Assembly: GCA_012934845.2 (NCBI GenBank)
Contig: WNNJ02001997.1
Span: forward strand, 62,001-126,000
Source of the DNA: Pomphorhynchus laevis
Lineage: Eukaryota > Acanthocephala > Palaeacanthocephala > Echinorhynchida > Pomphorhynchidae
Reading direction: 5' to 3'
Length of the DNA: 64,000 nt
The position numbers and the translations under genes were made by a program. Numbering within the stretch: the stretch's first letter is position 1; each line of letters begins with the position of its first letter. Under the pieces are notes generated by a model. The model was not told where the DNA came from, did not search any database, and saw only the letters and a list, made by a program, of their open reading frames with translations. Of the stretch, positions 49,236-61,466 are shown piece by piece.

Positions 49236-49940
49236 AATTTGCCAATATCTAGAAAATTGTTTTAAACAGTTGATGAAGCTCTCAGAAATTGAGATTTTGC
49301 AATGATGGGTTACTTTGATCATACACATATTTGGGTTGAAAAATCAATGGCACGTTATTATTTTATCTAAAAATTAAATCTTTAAATAATATTTCATTAA
49401 TTTAGTGATAAATTTTTTCTTACATTTTCAATGGGGTCAATAAAACTGAAAAAGGGTCAATAAAACTGAAAAAAGCATAGTCCACATTACCGAGCATAGT
49501 CCACATCGATTATATTATTCGGGAGGGGGACATCAATCTTTGGGATTGATGTCACATAGGATGGTGTAACAGTTCTTAATATTCCTCTTGGCTCAGTTGA
49601 ATATTGTAAAAGAATATGCAAAGGTAAAATTCATGAAGGGATTTAATGGTACAAAGACTTATAACAATAGCAATGGAAGATTCACATGTTGCGTATGTAG
49701 CATTCACCTATGCTTTACAACAAAGGTCGCAATATTTACAGAGGAATTTTAAATGTAAACGTTCTTGGTTTATTGAACTAAACGATATTATTGTTGAACA
49801 GCTGTTGCCACTGATTACTGGAAACAAAAAAGCATTTTATATATTTTAATCTTAAAAATGATTTCTGTAAATTATTATTTTAATGAATTAGTGATTAATA
49901 TTTCATCATTTAGAATAAATATTGGAAGTAAATCCATCTT
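49236..49940 (+). pseudogene. Gap with a possible RT C-terminal fragment (49540-49850)
   Basis: Two + strand frames give VLNIPLGSVEYCK (about 49570) and, in another frame, AYVAFTYALQQRSQYLQR with ELNDIIVEQLLPLITG (49646-49849). The wording resembles the region downstream of the RT in some eukaryotic retroelements. The match is from memory of the motif only. Otherwise the stretch shows no gene. Confidence 0.35.
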
Positions 49941-49945
49941 AACGT

Positions 49946-50066
49946 TGTCGTAATGTAAACGAAGTCTAAACCAAAGAGGTTTTATTTATCAATCTAGAAA
50001 ACAATCAGTTTATAAAAACAGTTATAGATACTCATGTCAATTAGAGATTATTGACTATATACCACA
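49946..50066 (-). repeat. 3' LTR of the young Ty3/Gypsy element
   Basis: 121 bp, identical to 53743-53863, preceded by the target duplication AACGT. Confidence 0.93.
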
Positions 50067-53000
50067 TTCTTCTCCTACATAATAGTTTGAAAGATAAGCA
50101 GGTTGACCTCGCTGTTTTTTACTTCTTCGTACCTCGTTGTTAGATTGGTTGACTTGAGTAGTAATCGTCTGCCTATCCAAATTCAAGTTTAATTGGGTTG
50201 ATGTAGCTTCTTCGTTGCTATTTCCGTCCATTGCTTGGGAGGAAGCTTCTTCAAAGTTTGATAAGTTAAGATCTTGGCTTATGGATGTCGTTGTTGGATG
50301 TAGGAATTCCTTTTGGTTAGTATTGTTTGACTCTGCTAATGTCGTTCCATCTTCTGGCCCGGACCACGACAATGATAGTTGATCTTCAGGGCAAGGTGCT
50401 AAGTCCCGAGTTGAAACCGTGGAAATGTGCCCACTTTTTAGTTGTATTCTAGCGTAGTGCTGGTTCGATTCTAGCAACAGTGTTTCTTGTACCACATTGT
50501 CTCCTTTATTAGGACAACGAACCAGAACCGGCTCCAAATTTAAAAGCCAACGTGGTAGCGAACGGCCTGTTGAAGATCCTCGGTCGTACTTGAACATACG
50601 TTCATGAAGCGTTGCGTTGGTAGATGTACACAGCAAACACCGAATTGAGTTCAGCACAGAAGGCAAAACTGACGCCCAAGACTGTATTGGTAATTTCGCA
50701 TCCAACACCGATAACTGAATTCCACGCCATATCGTTCCATTTAATCGCTCACATTGGCCATTGCCCCGCGGATTGTAAGAAGAAGTTTGGCTTGTAGCAA
50801 TCCCAAGTGAAGATGTAAACACTTTGAATTCGCGTGACACAAAAGCGCTTCCTCGGTCTGAGTGCAAATATTTCGGTGTCCCAAAAAGGTAGAAAAGCTG
50901 CTTTAAGCATGTTATAACTGATTCGGCAGAAGTATCGCAACACGGAAATGCCCACGGAAACCTTGAAAACTCATCGACGACCGTCAGTATATATTTTGCG
51001 TTTGTTTTACTGGGAAGTGGACCCTTGAAGTCGATTGACAAACGTTCAAACGGTTGAAGTGATTTGATTAAGACGCTGGTGGGAGGACGATAGAATCTCG
51101 GCTTTATCTTTGCACACGTTGAACAAGAGTTTACAACTTCCCGTATATCACTTAAAGAAAATGGCAAATTCTTCGCCCTGACATAATGCCACAATCTTGT
51201 CTGACCAGGATGACATAGTGAACGGTGTAATTTTATTAAGTCGGATTGAGAAGTCGTTACGCCGGAGCATGCTAGTCGTGATAAAGCGTCCGCTGCTACG
51301 TTGTCAACGCCGGGACGATAAATGATCTCAAAGCGAAATTGGGATAACTCTAATCGCCAGCGTTCAATTTTTTCATTTTTTATCCTATTCGAATAAGAAG
51401 ACATCATATAAGCAACTGATCTTTGATGTGTAATAACTCGAAATGGACGTCCAATGAGGTAGTGACGCCATTCTTTAAGAGCTTCAATTATTGCCAGAGC
51501 TTCTAATTCAATCGCTGGATTGCGCTTTTCATGTTTGGACAGTACTCGCGAAAAAAAAGCAACTGGTCTACCACGCTGGCTCAAGGTAGCCGCTATCGCT
51601 ACTTTTGATGCATCTGTCTCTACTTCAAACGGTAAATTTTCATCTATACACGAACGGCAGGCACACATCAAAGCTGCTTTTATATCCTTCAAGCTCTTCA
51701 TTGCTGATTCACCCATGGGAAAATTTGTCTCTATAGCAAAATCTCGAGCGCGGTGCGCAAAACCAGGTATCCAGCGACAATAGTAAGTTAACAACCCCCG
51801 CAGATGGGAATGTTCGGTTGCATCCGTCGGATTCTTGAGCTCGAAGATTGGTCTAGTTCGTCGTGGGTCGGGCTTAATCATTCCGTTCTCAATACACTGT
51901 CCCAAAACGCTTATTGACTCGGATGCGAACACACTCTTGGTTTCGTTTAATGTTAGATGGTATTTTCTTGCCATGGCTAAGAATTTCTGGAGGTTTGCGT
52001 TATGCTCTTCCCTATTCTTTCCTGCAATTAAAATGTCGTCGAGATACGAAAAGACACCAGACAATGCTTCTCTGTCAATTAAACTATTCATGATGCGCTG
52101 GAACACTGCTACACCGTTTGTGAGCCCGAAAGGCACTCGTTTGTATTGATAAAGGCCTCCAGCAGCCTCGAAAGCGGTGAACTCTTTTTCGGATTGTAAA
52201 ATAGGTAGTTGATTGTAGGCATCTTTCATATCCACGCATGAGAATATTCGATAGTTCGAAAGCTTGTCTATTAAATCATCCGTTCGTGGCAAGGGAAATG
52301 CGTCGAGCAATGTGAATCGATTGATCGTCCGTGAATAGTCGATCACCATTCTTTGTTTTCCCTGAGAATTTGTAACAATGACAACTTGTGCCCTCCAGGG
52401 GGATGAACTTGGTTATATAATGCCGTTTTCGAGAAGTCGCTTTACTTCTGATTTAATAAATGCGTCCTGACTAGGAGTTCGTCGACAAGATTTTGTTTGC
52501 AATGGACGAATATCGATACTCCTATGTTCAAATAACGGATGTGGTTCAACATGCATTGCTTCCAGGGCCCCAATAACAATCGGTGCATGCATTCCTCCAA
52601 ACTCCAGTGCAAGATGCTTGAAACGCCTGAGAAAAGGATGGCCCAAAATTACATCAGCACAAAGGTTGTCTAGAACAAAACACTTGACACCATAATATTT
52701 TTCGCCCATTAGCTCCAAATCGAGAGCAACTGTTTCCCTCAAAACGCTTTGAAAAGAAGACGATGCCATCCGAGCAATTTCGTAACACTTAGTAGTTGAC
52801 CGTTTACAACGTTTTATCATGTTTGACGATATAAAATTTGAACTGCTACCAGTATCTATCAGAGCATTCATTTTGATACCGTAAGCCATTATAGAAACCA
52901 TGGCGTTCTTGAGACCCGGAGAAGAAAGCTGTGAAATTTGAGCAATCTCTATTGAATTCAAGTCAATCGAATTGCGCTTCCTGGACATGCACATTTTAGC

Positions 53001-53742
53001 AAAATGACCGACTTTTTGACACGATCGGCATTTAACTTTTAGCGCCGGGCATTGGGCTCGAGGATGTTTTGCATTTCCACAGAAGAAACAAGATTGACGG
53101 GTAGCATTAACTTGAATTGATGGAGAGTCGTCCGTCATATTTTCACTACTAGCTGCAACATTAATAGGATCCATCATTTGCACAGGTTGACAAGAGTACG
53201 AGTTAGCTTGTAATTCGGCCTGTTCAAGCGATCGAGCAGCTTGATAAGCGTCGTCCAGCGAAAGCTTTGACCGCTCCAATAAACGTTGACGGATGCTCGA
53301 AGAAGCCAACCCTCGAATAAACGAATCGCGAACGTACTCATCGTGATAACGCTTCGCATTTACATCCTCAAAATCACATGATTTTGCTAAATGCAGTAGT
53401 TCATGTAGAAACTGATCAATGGTTTGTGGATAAGCTTGCTTGTACGTTGACAAAACGTGTCGTTGAAACACCACATTGCGCGGCTTTACGAACAAAGCCT
53501 CTAGAGCAAGCATTGCATCTGCAAATATTTCGGTAGACTCGATGTATCGAAACAGATCTGCACTGATCAGGTTCGTTAATAGTGGCATTTTATGCTCTTC
53601 TCTAAGATCGGGAATACAAGAAAGAAACGCATTTAATCGAGTTTTCCAATGCCTCCACTGTATTTCTGAATCCGTCGAATCCTTTGACAATGAAAGCACA
53701 TCTGGTTTCAACAGCTTGTCCATAACAAATTGATAAATAAAT

Positions 53743-53863
53743 TGTCGTAATGTAAACGAAGTCTAAACCAAAGAGGTTTTATTTATCAATCTAGAAAACA
53801 ATCAGTTTATAAAAACAGTTATAGATACTCATGTCAATTAGAGATTATTGACTATATACCACA
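53743..53863 (-). repeat. 5' LTR of the young Ty3/Gypsy element
   Basis: 121 bp, identical to 49946-50066, followed by AACGT. Confidence 0.93.
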
Positions 53864-54045
53864 AACGTCATTTCTAATGTAACCGTTTCTCAGGTAATAT
53901 TTCCAAGTACCTAATTGTTTTATATATTTTCACGAAAATCGTTGTATTTTATATTAATTTATAAAATTGATGATAAAAAACGACAACTGTTTATCGCATT
54001 TCATACATTTCATGCATTTTCAATGGGGTCAATAAAACTGAAAAA

Positions 54046-55788
54046 GGCAACATTTCCGGAAGGCGAACACAACTAGGCAAGAAAAAGTTATATAAAACAA
54101 AAGATCTTTATTAGAAATTTAAAAAACATATTTCATTTTTTTGCAGCATAGTGTAGGTAAAGTTTAAAATTAAAATTATTTGTTTTTTCAAAAAAATAAA
54201 ATTTGAATATTTTTCAAGTAAGTGTTCGGATTAGTTAAAAATTATCACACAATGTATGATTTAGCACATTATGTATCTACACCACATATAAGTTTTAGCT
54301 CGATACGACGTAGATTACGTTTCAGAGAAAATTTTCAATTTTTGAACTTAAAAATATTTTTTCCTAAAAAATCGATATGATAACCCATACTTTTTTCATC
54401 TCACAACATCGACCATCTATCAATTAACATTTACACAAAAACTTATGAATTGATTTATTCAGTATGTTGAAAAAATTTAATTTTTAATTTTTTAAATTAA
54501 AAAAATAATAATTAAAATTTTAACATTGCCCTTGTTAGTAGTTTGTTTACTGCAATATTTTTATAATACGATTACAAATCATATATCTACATTATTTTCA
54601 AGTTTGAGATTGATTTAACATGTATTACGTAACAAAATTTAATTTTTTGAACTTGAAAATACTTTTTATGCACTTTGGTATGATATCCTATCATTATTTT
54701 TAACTTATTATTTCCAACTTACAACAAATCAACGTATACACAAAAAAATTGACATCATTACTTTATTATTTTGAATAAAAATAAATTTATTTTTAACTAT
54801 TTTTAAAATTTAAACGCTGGTTTAAAATTGGAGGAATTCGCGTGGAGACATTGAAACGATATTATTAATATCTCGAAACGATATTTTAAACTGTAATTAA
54901 AATGTGTAACAGGAAAGAAAATACAGTTTTTAATAAATATTAAAGATGTCTCTTGTTAATTGGTCGAAAAAATCAACGTTATTATGTCTACACCAATGTC
55001 TCCACGCGAATTCCGCCAATTTTAAACCAGCGTTTAAAATTTTTAAAATTGTTAAAAATAATTTTTTTTCAAGATAATAAAGTAATGATACCAATTTTTT
55101 TGTGTATACGTTGATTTATTGTAAGTTGGAAATAATAAGTTAAAAATGATTATAGGATATCATACCAAAGTGCTTAAAAAGTATTTTGAAGTTCAAAAAC
55201 ATTAAATTTTGTTACGTAATACATGTTAAATCAATCTCAAACTTAAAAATAATGTAGATTTATGATTTGTAATCCTATTATAAAAATATTACAGTAAACA
55301 AACTAAAACTAAGGGCAATGGTAAAATTTTAATTATTATTTTTTAAATTTTAAAAATTTAAATTTAAATTTTTTCAACATGCTGAATAAATCAATTCATA
55401 AGTTTTCGTGTAAATGTTAATTGATAGATGGTCGATGTTGTGCGATGAAAAAAAGTATGGGTTATCATATCGATTTTTTAGGAAAAAATATTTTTAAGTT
55501 CAAAAAATTGAACATTTTCTCTGAAGCGTAATAGACGTCGTATCCAGCTAAAACTTATATGTGGTGTAGATACATAATGTTCTATCATTGTGTGATAATT
55601 TTTAACTAATCCGAACACTTACTTGAAACAAATTCAAATTTTAATTTAAAACAATTATTTTTAATTTCATACTTTACCTACACTATGCTGCAAAAAATGG
55701 AAGATTTTTTTAAAATGTTTAATAAAGGTCTTTCGTTTTTTAAAATATTTTTCTTGCCTAGTTGTGTCTGCCTTTCGGAAATGTTGCC
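54046..55788. repeat. Giant foldback element with ~800-bp inverted arms
   Basis: Left arm 54046-54853 and right arm 54994-55788 are imperfect reverse complements over their whole length, around a 140-bp loop. Outer ends read GGCAACATTTCCG and its complement. AT-rich, no reading frame of note. I could not define a target duplication. Best described as a non-autonomous foldback or long-TIR DNA element, or a genomic palindrome. Confidence 0.9.
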
Positions 55789-56950
55789 ATTATGGTAGGT
55801 CTTTTGTATTCGGGGAAACAAAAGTTTGTGAATTGTGATATACGAGTATCACCAAAAACGTTTACTCGAATATAAATATAATATAATACAAATTTATTTA
55901 ATGTGGCAAATGCGTACAAGCTGTACGCTTACAAGTCCACAAACAAAAATGAAAAAGTCAAGCAGATAAATTGTTTAAATGTGATCGAATTTGTCGTTTG
56001 AAGCACGATAGGGAAGTTGATTGGCGTATATGAATGGGCAGATGATTCCACGATAGAGGAGCAGCCACCAGAAATGAACCGGAGTCCAAAGGAGGTAGAG
56101 TAGTTTGGGACATGTAAAAGAAGGGACTTACATGAACGCAAAGAACGGTAAACAGAACGAGAATTATCAAGAAAAGGAAGGTTGAGAAATGAAGGGGTAT
56201 GAAAAGTTACAAGGCGGAAAGCAACGATAAGAAGACGAATTTGAACACGACAATAAGTTGTAGGCAAATCGAGAGAAGCAAGATGGTAGGATGTATGACC
56301 AAAACGACGAAGACGGAGGAAAATTCGGACAGCTGCGTTGACGATGCGTTGTAGGAGAAGAAGAGTGGATTTAGGCGAGTTGGAAAATAGACTAAGACAA
56401 TAATCGAGTCTAGAAAAAGGGAGAAGATATGAGAGTCATACAAGAAGGTAAATCGATCAATCTACGAACTTGACGGAGGTTGCGGAGTATCAAGGTAGAT
56501 GAGCGTACTTTATCTCTAACGAAAGGTTTAAGTGAAAGTCGGTTGTCAAAATGGAAGCCTAGGAAAACGAGATTATCAACGATATGAAGAATTGTAGAAT
56601 TTTATGATACGGAGGGAGGTTCGAAGCCGAGGCGTCGAGGTTGGATCTACATAATTTTGGATTTATCAGGATTCAGAGAAAGGCGAAGGGAAGAAAGATG
56701 ATTGGAAATTGAGACAAGACAGTTGGAAACAGAAACACTAAGATCATGAATACGATAAACAGGTGCATGATCATAGATGAGAATGTCATCAGCATATTGC
56801 ATAACATGGACGTTAAATTTATGAGAAATCGATGACAAGTCACCGAGAAGAAGAGAGAAAAGCATAGGGCCCAATACTTGGACGAGTTGAACAATGTGGT
56901 TAGGAAGGGTAAGATAAAGGAGCAGATATTTTTAAGCAAGTGAGTGGGAA

Positions 56951-58378
56951 TTAGTTCAGAAGGAGAGGTTTTATTAGGTAATGACAGCAGAACCGAAGAA
57001 ACTTCATCAGACGAAACGGGAAGATGAAAACTTTCCTTCCTTCTGGGAGGGAAGTATTTGAAGAGAAGAGTGGGTACAAGGGGAATATAGGTAGTAGGGA
57101 AAGTAAATTAAATAGCTTAGTTTGTAGATAAGAAGAAAATTTATCAGGATTTATATTACAAGGGGTAGATGATCGTGAAAGAATTGAGTTTAAGATTTTC
57201 CAATGAGATTTAGAGTTGGAATATGACTCGAGTTGATTTCGCCAAAAGAGAGTACGTTTAGTACGTATAAGAATGAGATATAAACGGCGTTGATAAAAGT
57301 AGGAATCACGAAGATTTGGAGTGAGTGAGTAGGGAGAACGTTTAAGAAAGCGTTTATACATACGAAAAGAGTGACGGAGTCGACGCTTAGAAAGACTACA
57401 GTCAGAATCGAACCAGGGAGCATGGCGCAAGCGCTGGGAGCGTCGGAGTCGACTAGGCAGAAGTTTATTGATGAAAGACATAAGTTCAGAATCAATCAGA
57501 ATGTAGAAATCATCGGTAGAGAGATAGTTAAGAGGAAGTGAAAAGAGTGAAGAATTGAGTAAGGCTGTGCAGAGAATAGGGATATCGAGAAGCTTCCAGG
57601 GTCGACTTGGTGTAGATAATGGTAAAGGCGGAGAAGGAGGATGGGGACGAGTAAGAGTAAGAGTGACAAGGAAATGATCGGACAAACCAGGATCAGTAAT
57701 TGACAAGGAGGTATAGTCATTGAAGCAGTTAGGAACATCAATGATGTCGAGAGCACCGCCGAGAATATGAGTTGGGCTTGTTGAAAGTAATTTATAGTTA
57801 AAATCAGAAAAAAGATTAGTTAAAGTGATAGAGTCAGAGTCAGACGGGCGATCAAGACGAATGTTAAAGTCACCGAGAACAAAAGAAGGAGTATAAGACA
57901 ATGAACAGTGAGACATTAGATCTGCAAGGTCGTTAAAGAAGATACGTGATGGGGCAACTGAACCTGGACGGTATACAATCACAAGTTCCAGAGGGAAAGG
58001 CGTTGATAATCTGCATATGAGTAATTCGAACGAAGTGTAACGGATGTTAACGTTGATTTTACGTAAAGACATTGGGTGACGAGCAATGGCAACAATACCG
58101 CCATGGTTAGACGCAGTAGATGTATGAGATGTAATTTGACGAGCTGATTCAACTAGAGAACAACCAGAGCGACATAGACGACGAATAGCAAGATCGTCGG
58201 AGTCAGAGTGCCAGGATTCGGTAATGCAGAGAATATCGATAGATAATTGATCGAAGATATCGAGAAGCATATCAGCTTTATGAAGAATGGAGCGAGTATT
58301 GAATAGACTAAGACGAAAAGTATGCTTAGGAGCGAGATCGACTAGCGAAGAAGACAAGGGGGAGAGATGGGACGCCAT
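56951..58378 (-). CDS. LINE D ORF2 start: AP-type endonuclease, 475 residues
   Basis: The frame has the endonuclease landmarks in order: FNTRSILHKADML (about residues 24-36), CITESWHSDSDD (about 51-62), IVYRPGS (about 134-140), LGDFNIRLD (about 169-177) and GLSDHFLVTL near 230-240. A basic linker follows that leads to CNINPDKFSSYLQ. It starts at an ATG lying 37 bases inside the end of ORF1. By family knowledge the enzyme nicks target DNA for primed reverse transcription. It is open to the point where the RT deletion begins. Confidence 0.85.
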   Translation of the reverse strand: MASHLSPLSSSLVDLAPKHTFRLSLFNTRSILHKADMLLDIFDQLSIDILCITESWHSDSDDLAIRRLCRSGCSLVESARQITSHTSTASNHGGIVAIARHPMSLRKINVNIRYTSFELLICRLSTPFPLELVIVYRPGSVAPSRIFFNDLADLMSHCSLSYTPSFVLGDFNIRLDRPSDSDSITLTNLFSDFNYKLLSTSPTHILGGALDIIDVPNCFNDYTSLSITDPGLSDHFLVTLTLTRPHPPSPPLPLSTPSRPWKLLDIPILCTALLNSSLFSLPLNYLSTDDFYILIDSELMSFINKLLPSRLRRSQRLRHAPWFDSDCSLSKRRLRHSFRMYKRFLKRSPYSLTPNLRDSYFYQRRLYLILIRTKRTLFWRNQLESYSNSKSHWKILNSILSRSSTPCNINPDKFSSYLQTKLFNLLSLLPIFPLYPLFSSNTSLPEGRKVFIFPFRLMKFLRFCCHYLIKPLLLN

Positions 58379-59666
58379 CGAATTTTTGGCCTTGTGTGAA
58401 CAACGTGAAAATTTCCGTTGATTTGACGTATAGATAAGGATGACTCGCCGTTTGTTTCACGTCGATGTTTCTCAATGCGAGCTAAATTGAGCTGGGCAAT
58501 ATCAGAAGGGGAGCGGTCAGGAAAGATACGGCAAGTAGATGAAGTGGTAAGAAGTTTAAAACGTTGGGAGAGTACCGAAGAGGCATGTGAACTATGTCGG
58601 AAAACGATTTTTAAGAGTGGAGGACTGAGATGATTGGATTTAGTGGATTTGTTTAAACGAATAAAGGATACAGGAGCGATATTATTGAAGAGGGATGGGT
58701 TATCATCAGGAAGAATGGTTGCTAGGATAGACCTGAAAGCAGATACATCATCATCGAGGCGAGATTGTGGAGAAGCAGATTCGGAAAGCTTTAAGTTTGA
58801 TATGATTATACAGCGATCGCGCGAAGGAAAACGATTTCGTGGAAGTGGTGGACGGACAGAGCTGGTAGGAGTCGAGGTAGATGAGCAGATAGAAGTGGAA
58901 ATGACAGGGGTGCTTGATAAAGAATTAATATTGGTTGGAGCAAGTGTGACAGGAGCGGGGTGTTGAATCGGTTGATCAGAGATGTGACTGGATATGATTT
59001 TAAATAAAGGATGTAAATTATTTGGAAGTGTTACGTGGGAGGTAGAGTAAGGAGAATTAAGATAGGTTGGGGCATGAGTGGCAGGAATGGAGTGTTGAAT
59101 CAGTTGATCGGAAATGTTGCTGGAAATGATTTTGATGGAAGGATGTAAATTATTGAGAAGTGATACGGGGGAGGTCGAGTAAGAAGTACGTGAAGAGAAT
59201 AAAGAAGTTTGAGATTTATTTAGATTGGGGGAGGAATACGAAAGAGGAGGTACGAGATGAAAAGCTTTACCGTTAGCATTGTTAGAATGAGAGAGATTAA
59301 TGGAAGTTTGGTACGCAGTTGAACGAGGAGTGTGTAAGAGAGTAGGTTCAATATTGGGATTATATGATGCGAAGCCAGATGTTGATGCGAGGGAAACATC
59401 TAAAACAGCATTGGTCTGAGTGGTCGTGTGTGATAAGGAGAAGATGAGCAGGATTACTGTAGTAGTCGTACTGATGTACAAAAACCGCATGTGAACTGTT
59501 TACGTTTATACACCGAGTGGTCGGATATTTTAACACGAACAAGTGTCCATATATCACAATCTTTGGAATCGCATCCAACTTCGAAGCTGATATAACCATC
59601 ATTGCATTCCGATGTGGAAAATTCTTGATCAGGAACAGGGATCTGAGATCGCGCTTTTTTAGGCAT
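58342..59666 (-). CDS. LINE D ORF1: zinc motif plus RRM-like nucleic acid binding protein
   Basis: The start at 59666 (MPKKARSQIPV) gives CDSKDC...FTCGFC, a CX4C...CX2C zinc-binding pattern. The frame then changes near 59460, and the body (59490-58342) continues with a long Ser/Thr/Pro-rich stretch, RDRCIIISNLKLSESASPQSR (start of the RRM-like domain) and a C-terminal domain (LARIEKHRRETNGESSLSI). The frame change means this copy's ORF1 is split. By family knowledge such ORF1 proteins bind the element RNA. Confidence 0.75.
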
Positions 59667-59713
59667 GACCTTTTATCGATAGATTGAGCTCAATCCGCGA
59701 GCGTAGCGAGCGG

Positions 59714-60033
59714 AACTGACAGGAATAATCTGGAACTGACAGGAATAATCTGGAACTGACAGGAATAATCTGGAACTGACAGGAATAATCTGGAACTGAC
59801 AGGAATAATCTGGAACTGACAGGAATAATCTGGAACTGACAGGAATAATCTGGAACTGACAGGAATAATCTGGAACTGACAGGAATAATCTGGAACTGAC
59901 AGGAATAATCTGGAACTGACAGGAATAATCTGGAACTGACAGGAATAATCTGGAACTGACAGGAATAATCTGGAACTGACAGGAATAAACTGGAACTGAC
60001 AGGAATAATCTGGAACTGACAGGAATAATCTGG
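59714..60033 (-). promoter_or_regulatory. LINE D 5' monomer array: 16 x 20 bp
   Basis: Sixteen consecutive copies of AACTGACAGGAATAATCTGG, all identical except one base in one unit (near 59989). It lies immediately upstream of the GC-rich box GCGAGCGTAGCGAGCGG (59697-59713) and 48 bp from the ORF1 ATG. The position suggests a tandem-monomer promoter/5'UTR. The open frames across it merely reflect absence of stops in the unit. Confidence 0.8.
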
Positions 60034-60044
60034 AATGTAATTTG

Positions 60045-61418
60045 TGTAAGAGTTTTAATAACCAAGACTTATTTTTAACGAATATAGCATTCACCACTGG
60101 TCTTCAACCAGGTACAACTGATACTTTGATATTTGCATAAACTCTAAGGGACATTGCTTACTTGAATTATGTCATGTTGGTGTGTCACACTCCTATCATG
60201 AAATACACGAACGTGCAACCGTGAAATACAAGCATGAACGTGCAATAATTAAATACACGAACGTTAAGATAGTTCATAAGAATTGACATACAGTTAAGGT
60301 TTACACAAAGGCCGTGAAAATATACGCTAATATCTTTGGACATATTTCTGATGAATGTTCTGAAATGTTAACTTATTTTTATATTTAATAATGTAAGATA
60401 ATTGTAAATATATATTAATTCTAATACTACATAACATAATTGAAATAATTTTAGTTTTATGTAGAATTAATGTCTTGCATTGGGTGGATTTTATTGGACA
60501 GACATACTTATATCAGATATTATACATAGCAATCAAGAATTGAATGTGTGTCAATTAAAGTAAGCTATCACAGCTTTTCAATTCAAGCAAGCTGTGTCCT
60601 AAGGGGCATTACTTGATTTATGATCAAGTTCAAGCAAGCTGTGTCCTTGATTTATGATCAAGCAAGTTTCGCACACTCCTAGCATAAAAATACACGAACG
60701 TGCAAGTATGAAATACAAACATGAACGTGCAATCATGAAATACATATCTTTGGACATGTTTCTGATGAATGTTCTGAAATGTAAACTTATTTTTATATTT
60801 AATAAAGTAAGATAACTGTCACCAGATTAGTGCACTTAGTCGAAATTTCGAAATAAATAATACATTTTATTTCATCAATCCTATGGGTGTAATCAAGTTT
60901 ACGCCAGTTAAAAATATCTTTATTTATTATCCATTTTTATTTTTTAATTGTCTTTTTTGTATATATTCTATGAATAGCGATCACAGCAGGAAATATTGCT
61001 CAAAATCGAGTCTGAGTATTGCATCTGAAAAATCATCATCAAACACAGTACATCTTTCAAACGATTAAAAATATAGCATCTGCATTGATTGCACGGTAAA
61101 AACCTTGCGAGACTATACATATCATTGTTAAAAAAGTTTGAGATAAATAACATACATTTAAGATCTAAAGTAAATACACAAATTACAATAAATAACATAC
61201 ACAAATCACAATCTAAAGTAAATACAATAACAGATACTCGGTTTTACGATTACTTCAACACTATATTACTACGATTAGTACGATTTTAACGTTTACAACG
61301 TTTACATCGATTACATCGATTACTTTAACGATTACTTTAACGATTACTTTAACGATTACTTTAACGGAAGTATATCTATATTACGTTAAAATAAGTCTTG
61401 GTTATTAAAACTCTTACA
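60045..61418. mobile_element. 1.37-kb segment bounded by 43-bp inverted repeats
   Basis: 60045-60088 and 61376-61418 are inverted copies beginning TGTAAGAGTTTTAATAACC, differing by about two indels. Inside are two direct repeats of about 150-200 bp (60181-60410 and 60665-60820, with ATACACGAACGTGCAA) and a 12-bp tandem CGATTACTTTAA x 4 (61317-61364). No substantial reading frame. It is either a non-autonomous DNA element, or leader sequence shared by the two head-to-head LINEs on either side. Confidence 0.55.
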
Positions 61419-61466
61419 ATTAATATATACAATAAATATACACAGTTTGATTGTGTTCGTACCATT

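Larger units (their letters stand above)
49946..53863 (-). mobile_element. Ty3/Gypsy LTR retrotransposon, young copy
   Basis: A 3918-bp element bounded by two identical 121-bp LTRs (TG...CA) and a 5-bp target duplication AACGT (49941-49945 and 53864-53868). In element order on the - strand it encodes gag with two CCHC knuckles, an aspartic protease (DTGSS), reverse transcriptase (YLDD), RNase H, an HHCC-type integrase domain and a DDE catalytic core. The leader between LTR and gag is only some 20 bp. It looks nearly whole, with about one break. Identical LTRs mean a recent insertion. The short LTR recalls Mag-type elements, but lineage is not certain. Confidence 0.92.
55885..60033 (-). mobile_element. 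LINE D, near full-length copy with 16-unit 5' monomer array
   Basis: Read on the - strand: monomers (60033-59714), a GC-rich box, ORF1 start at 59666, ORF1 body to 58342, endonuclease ORF2 from 58378, a linker, then a short RT remainder (56874-56647, with YADDILIY). The C-terminal pieces and the 3' hairpin (55912-55928) complete it. The RT core between linker and GPMLFSLLLGDLS is deleted near 56875, so the copy is dead although its 5' half is well preserved. Confidence 0.88.

Noticed and set aside
59673-60097. Two repetitive ~130-residue open frames
   Set aside because: They are translations of the 20-bp monomer array, whose unit lacks stops on the - strand. No sign of real coding.
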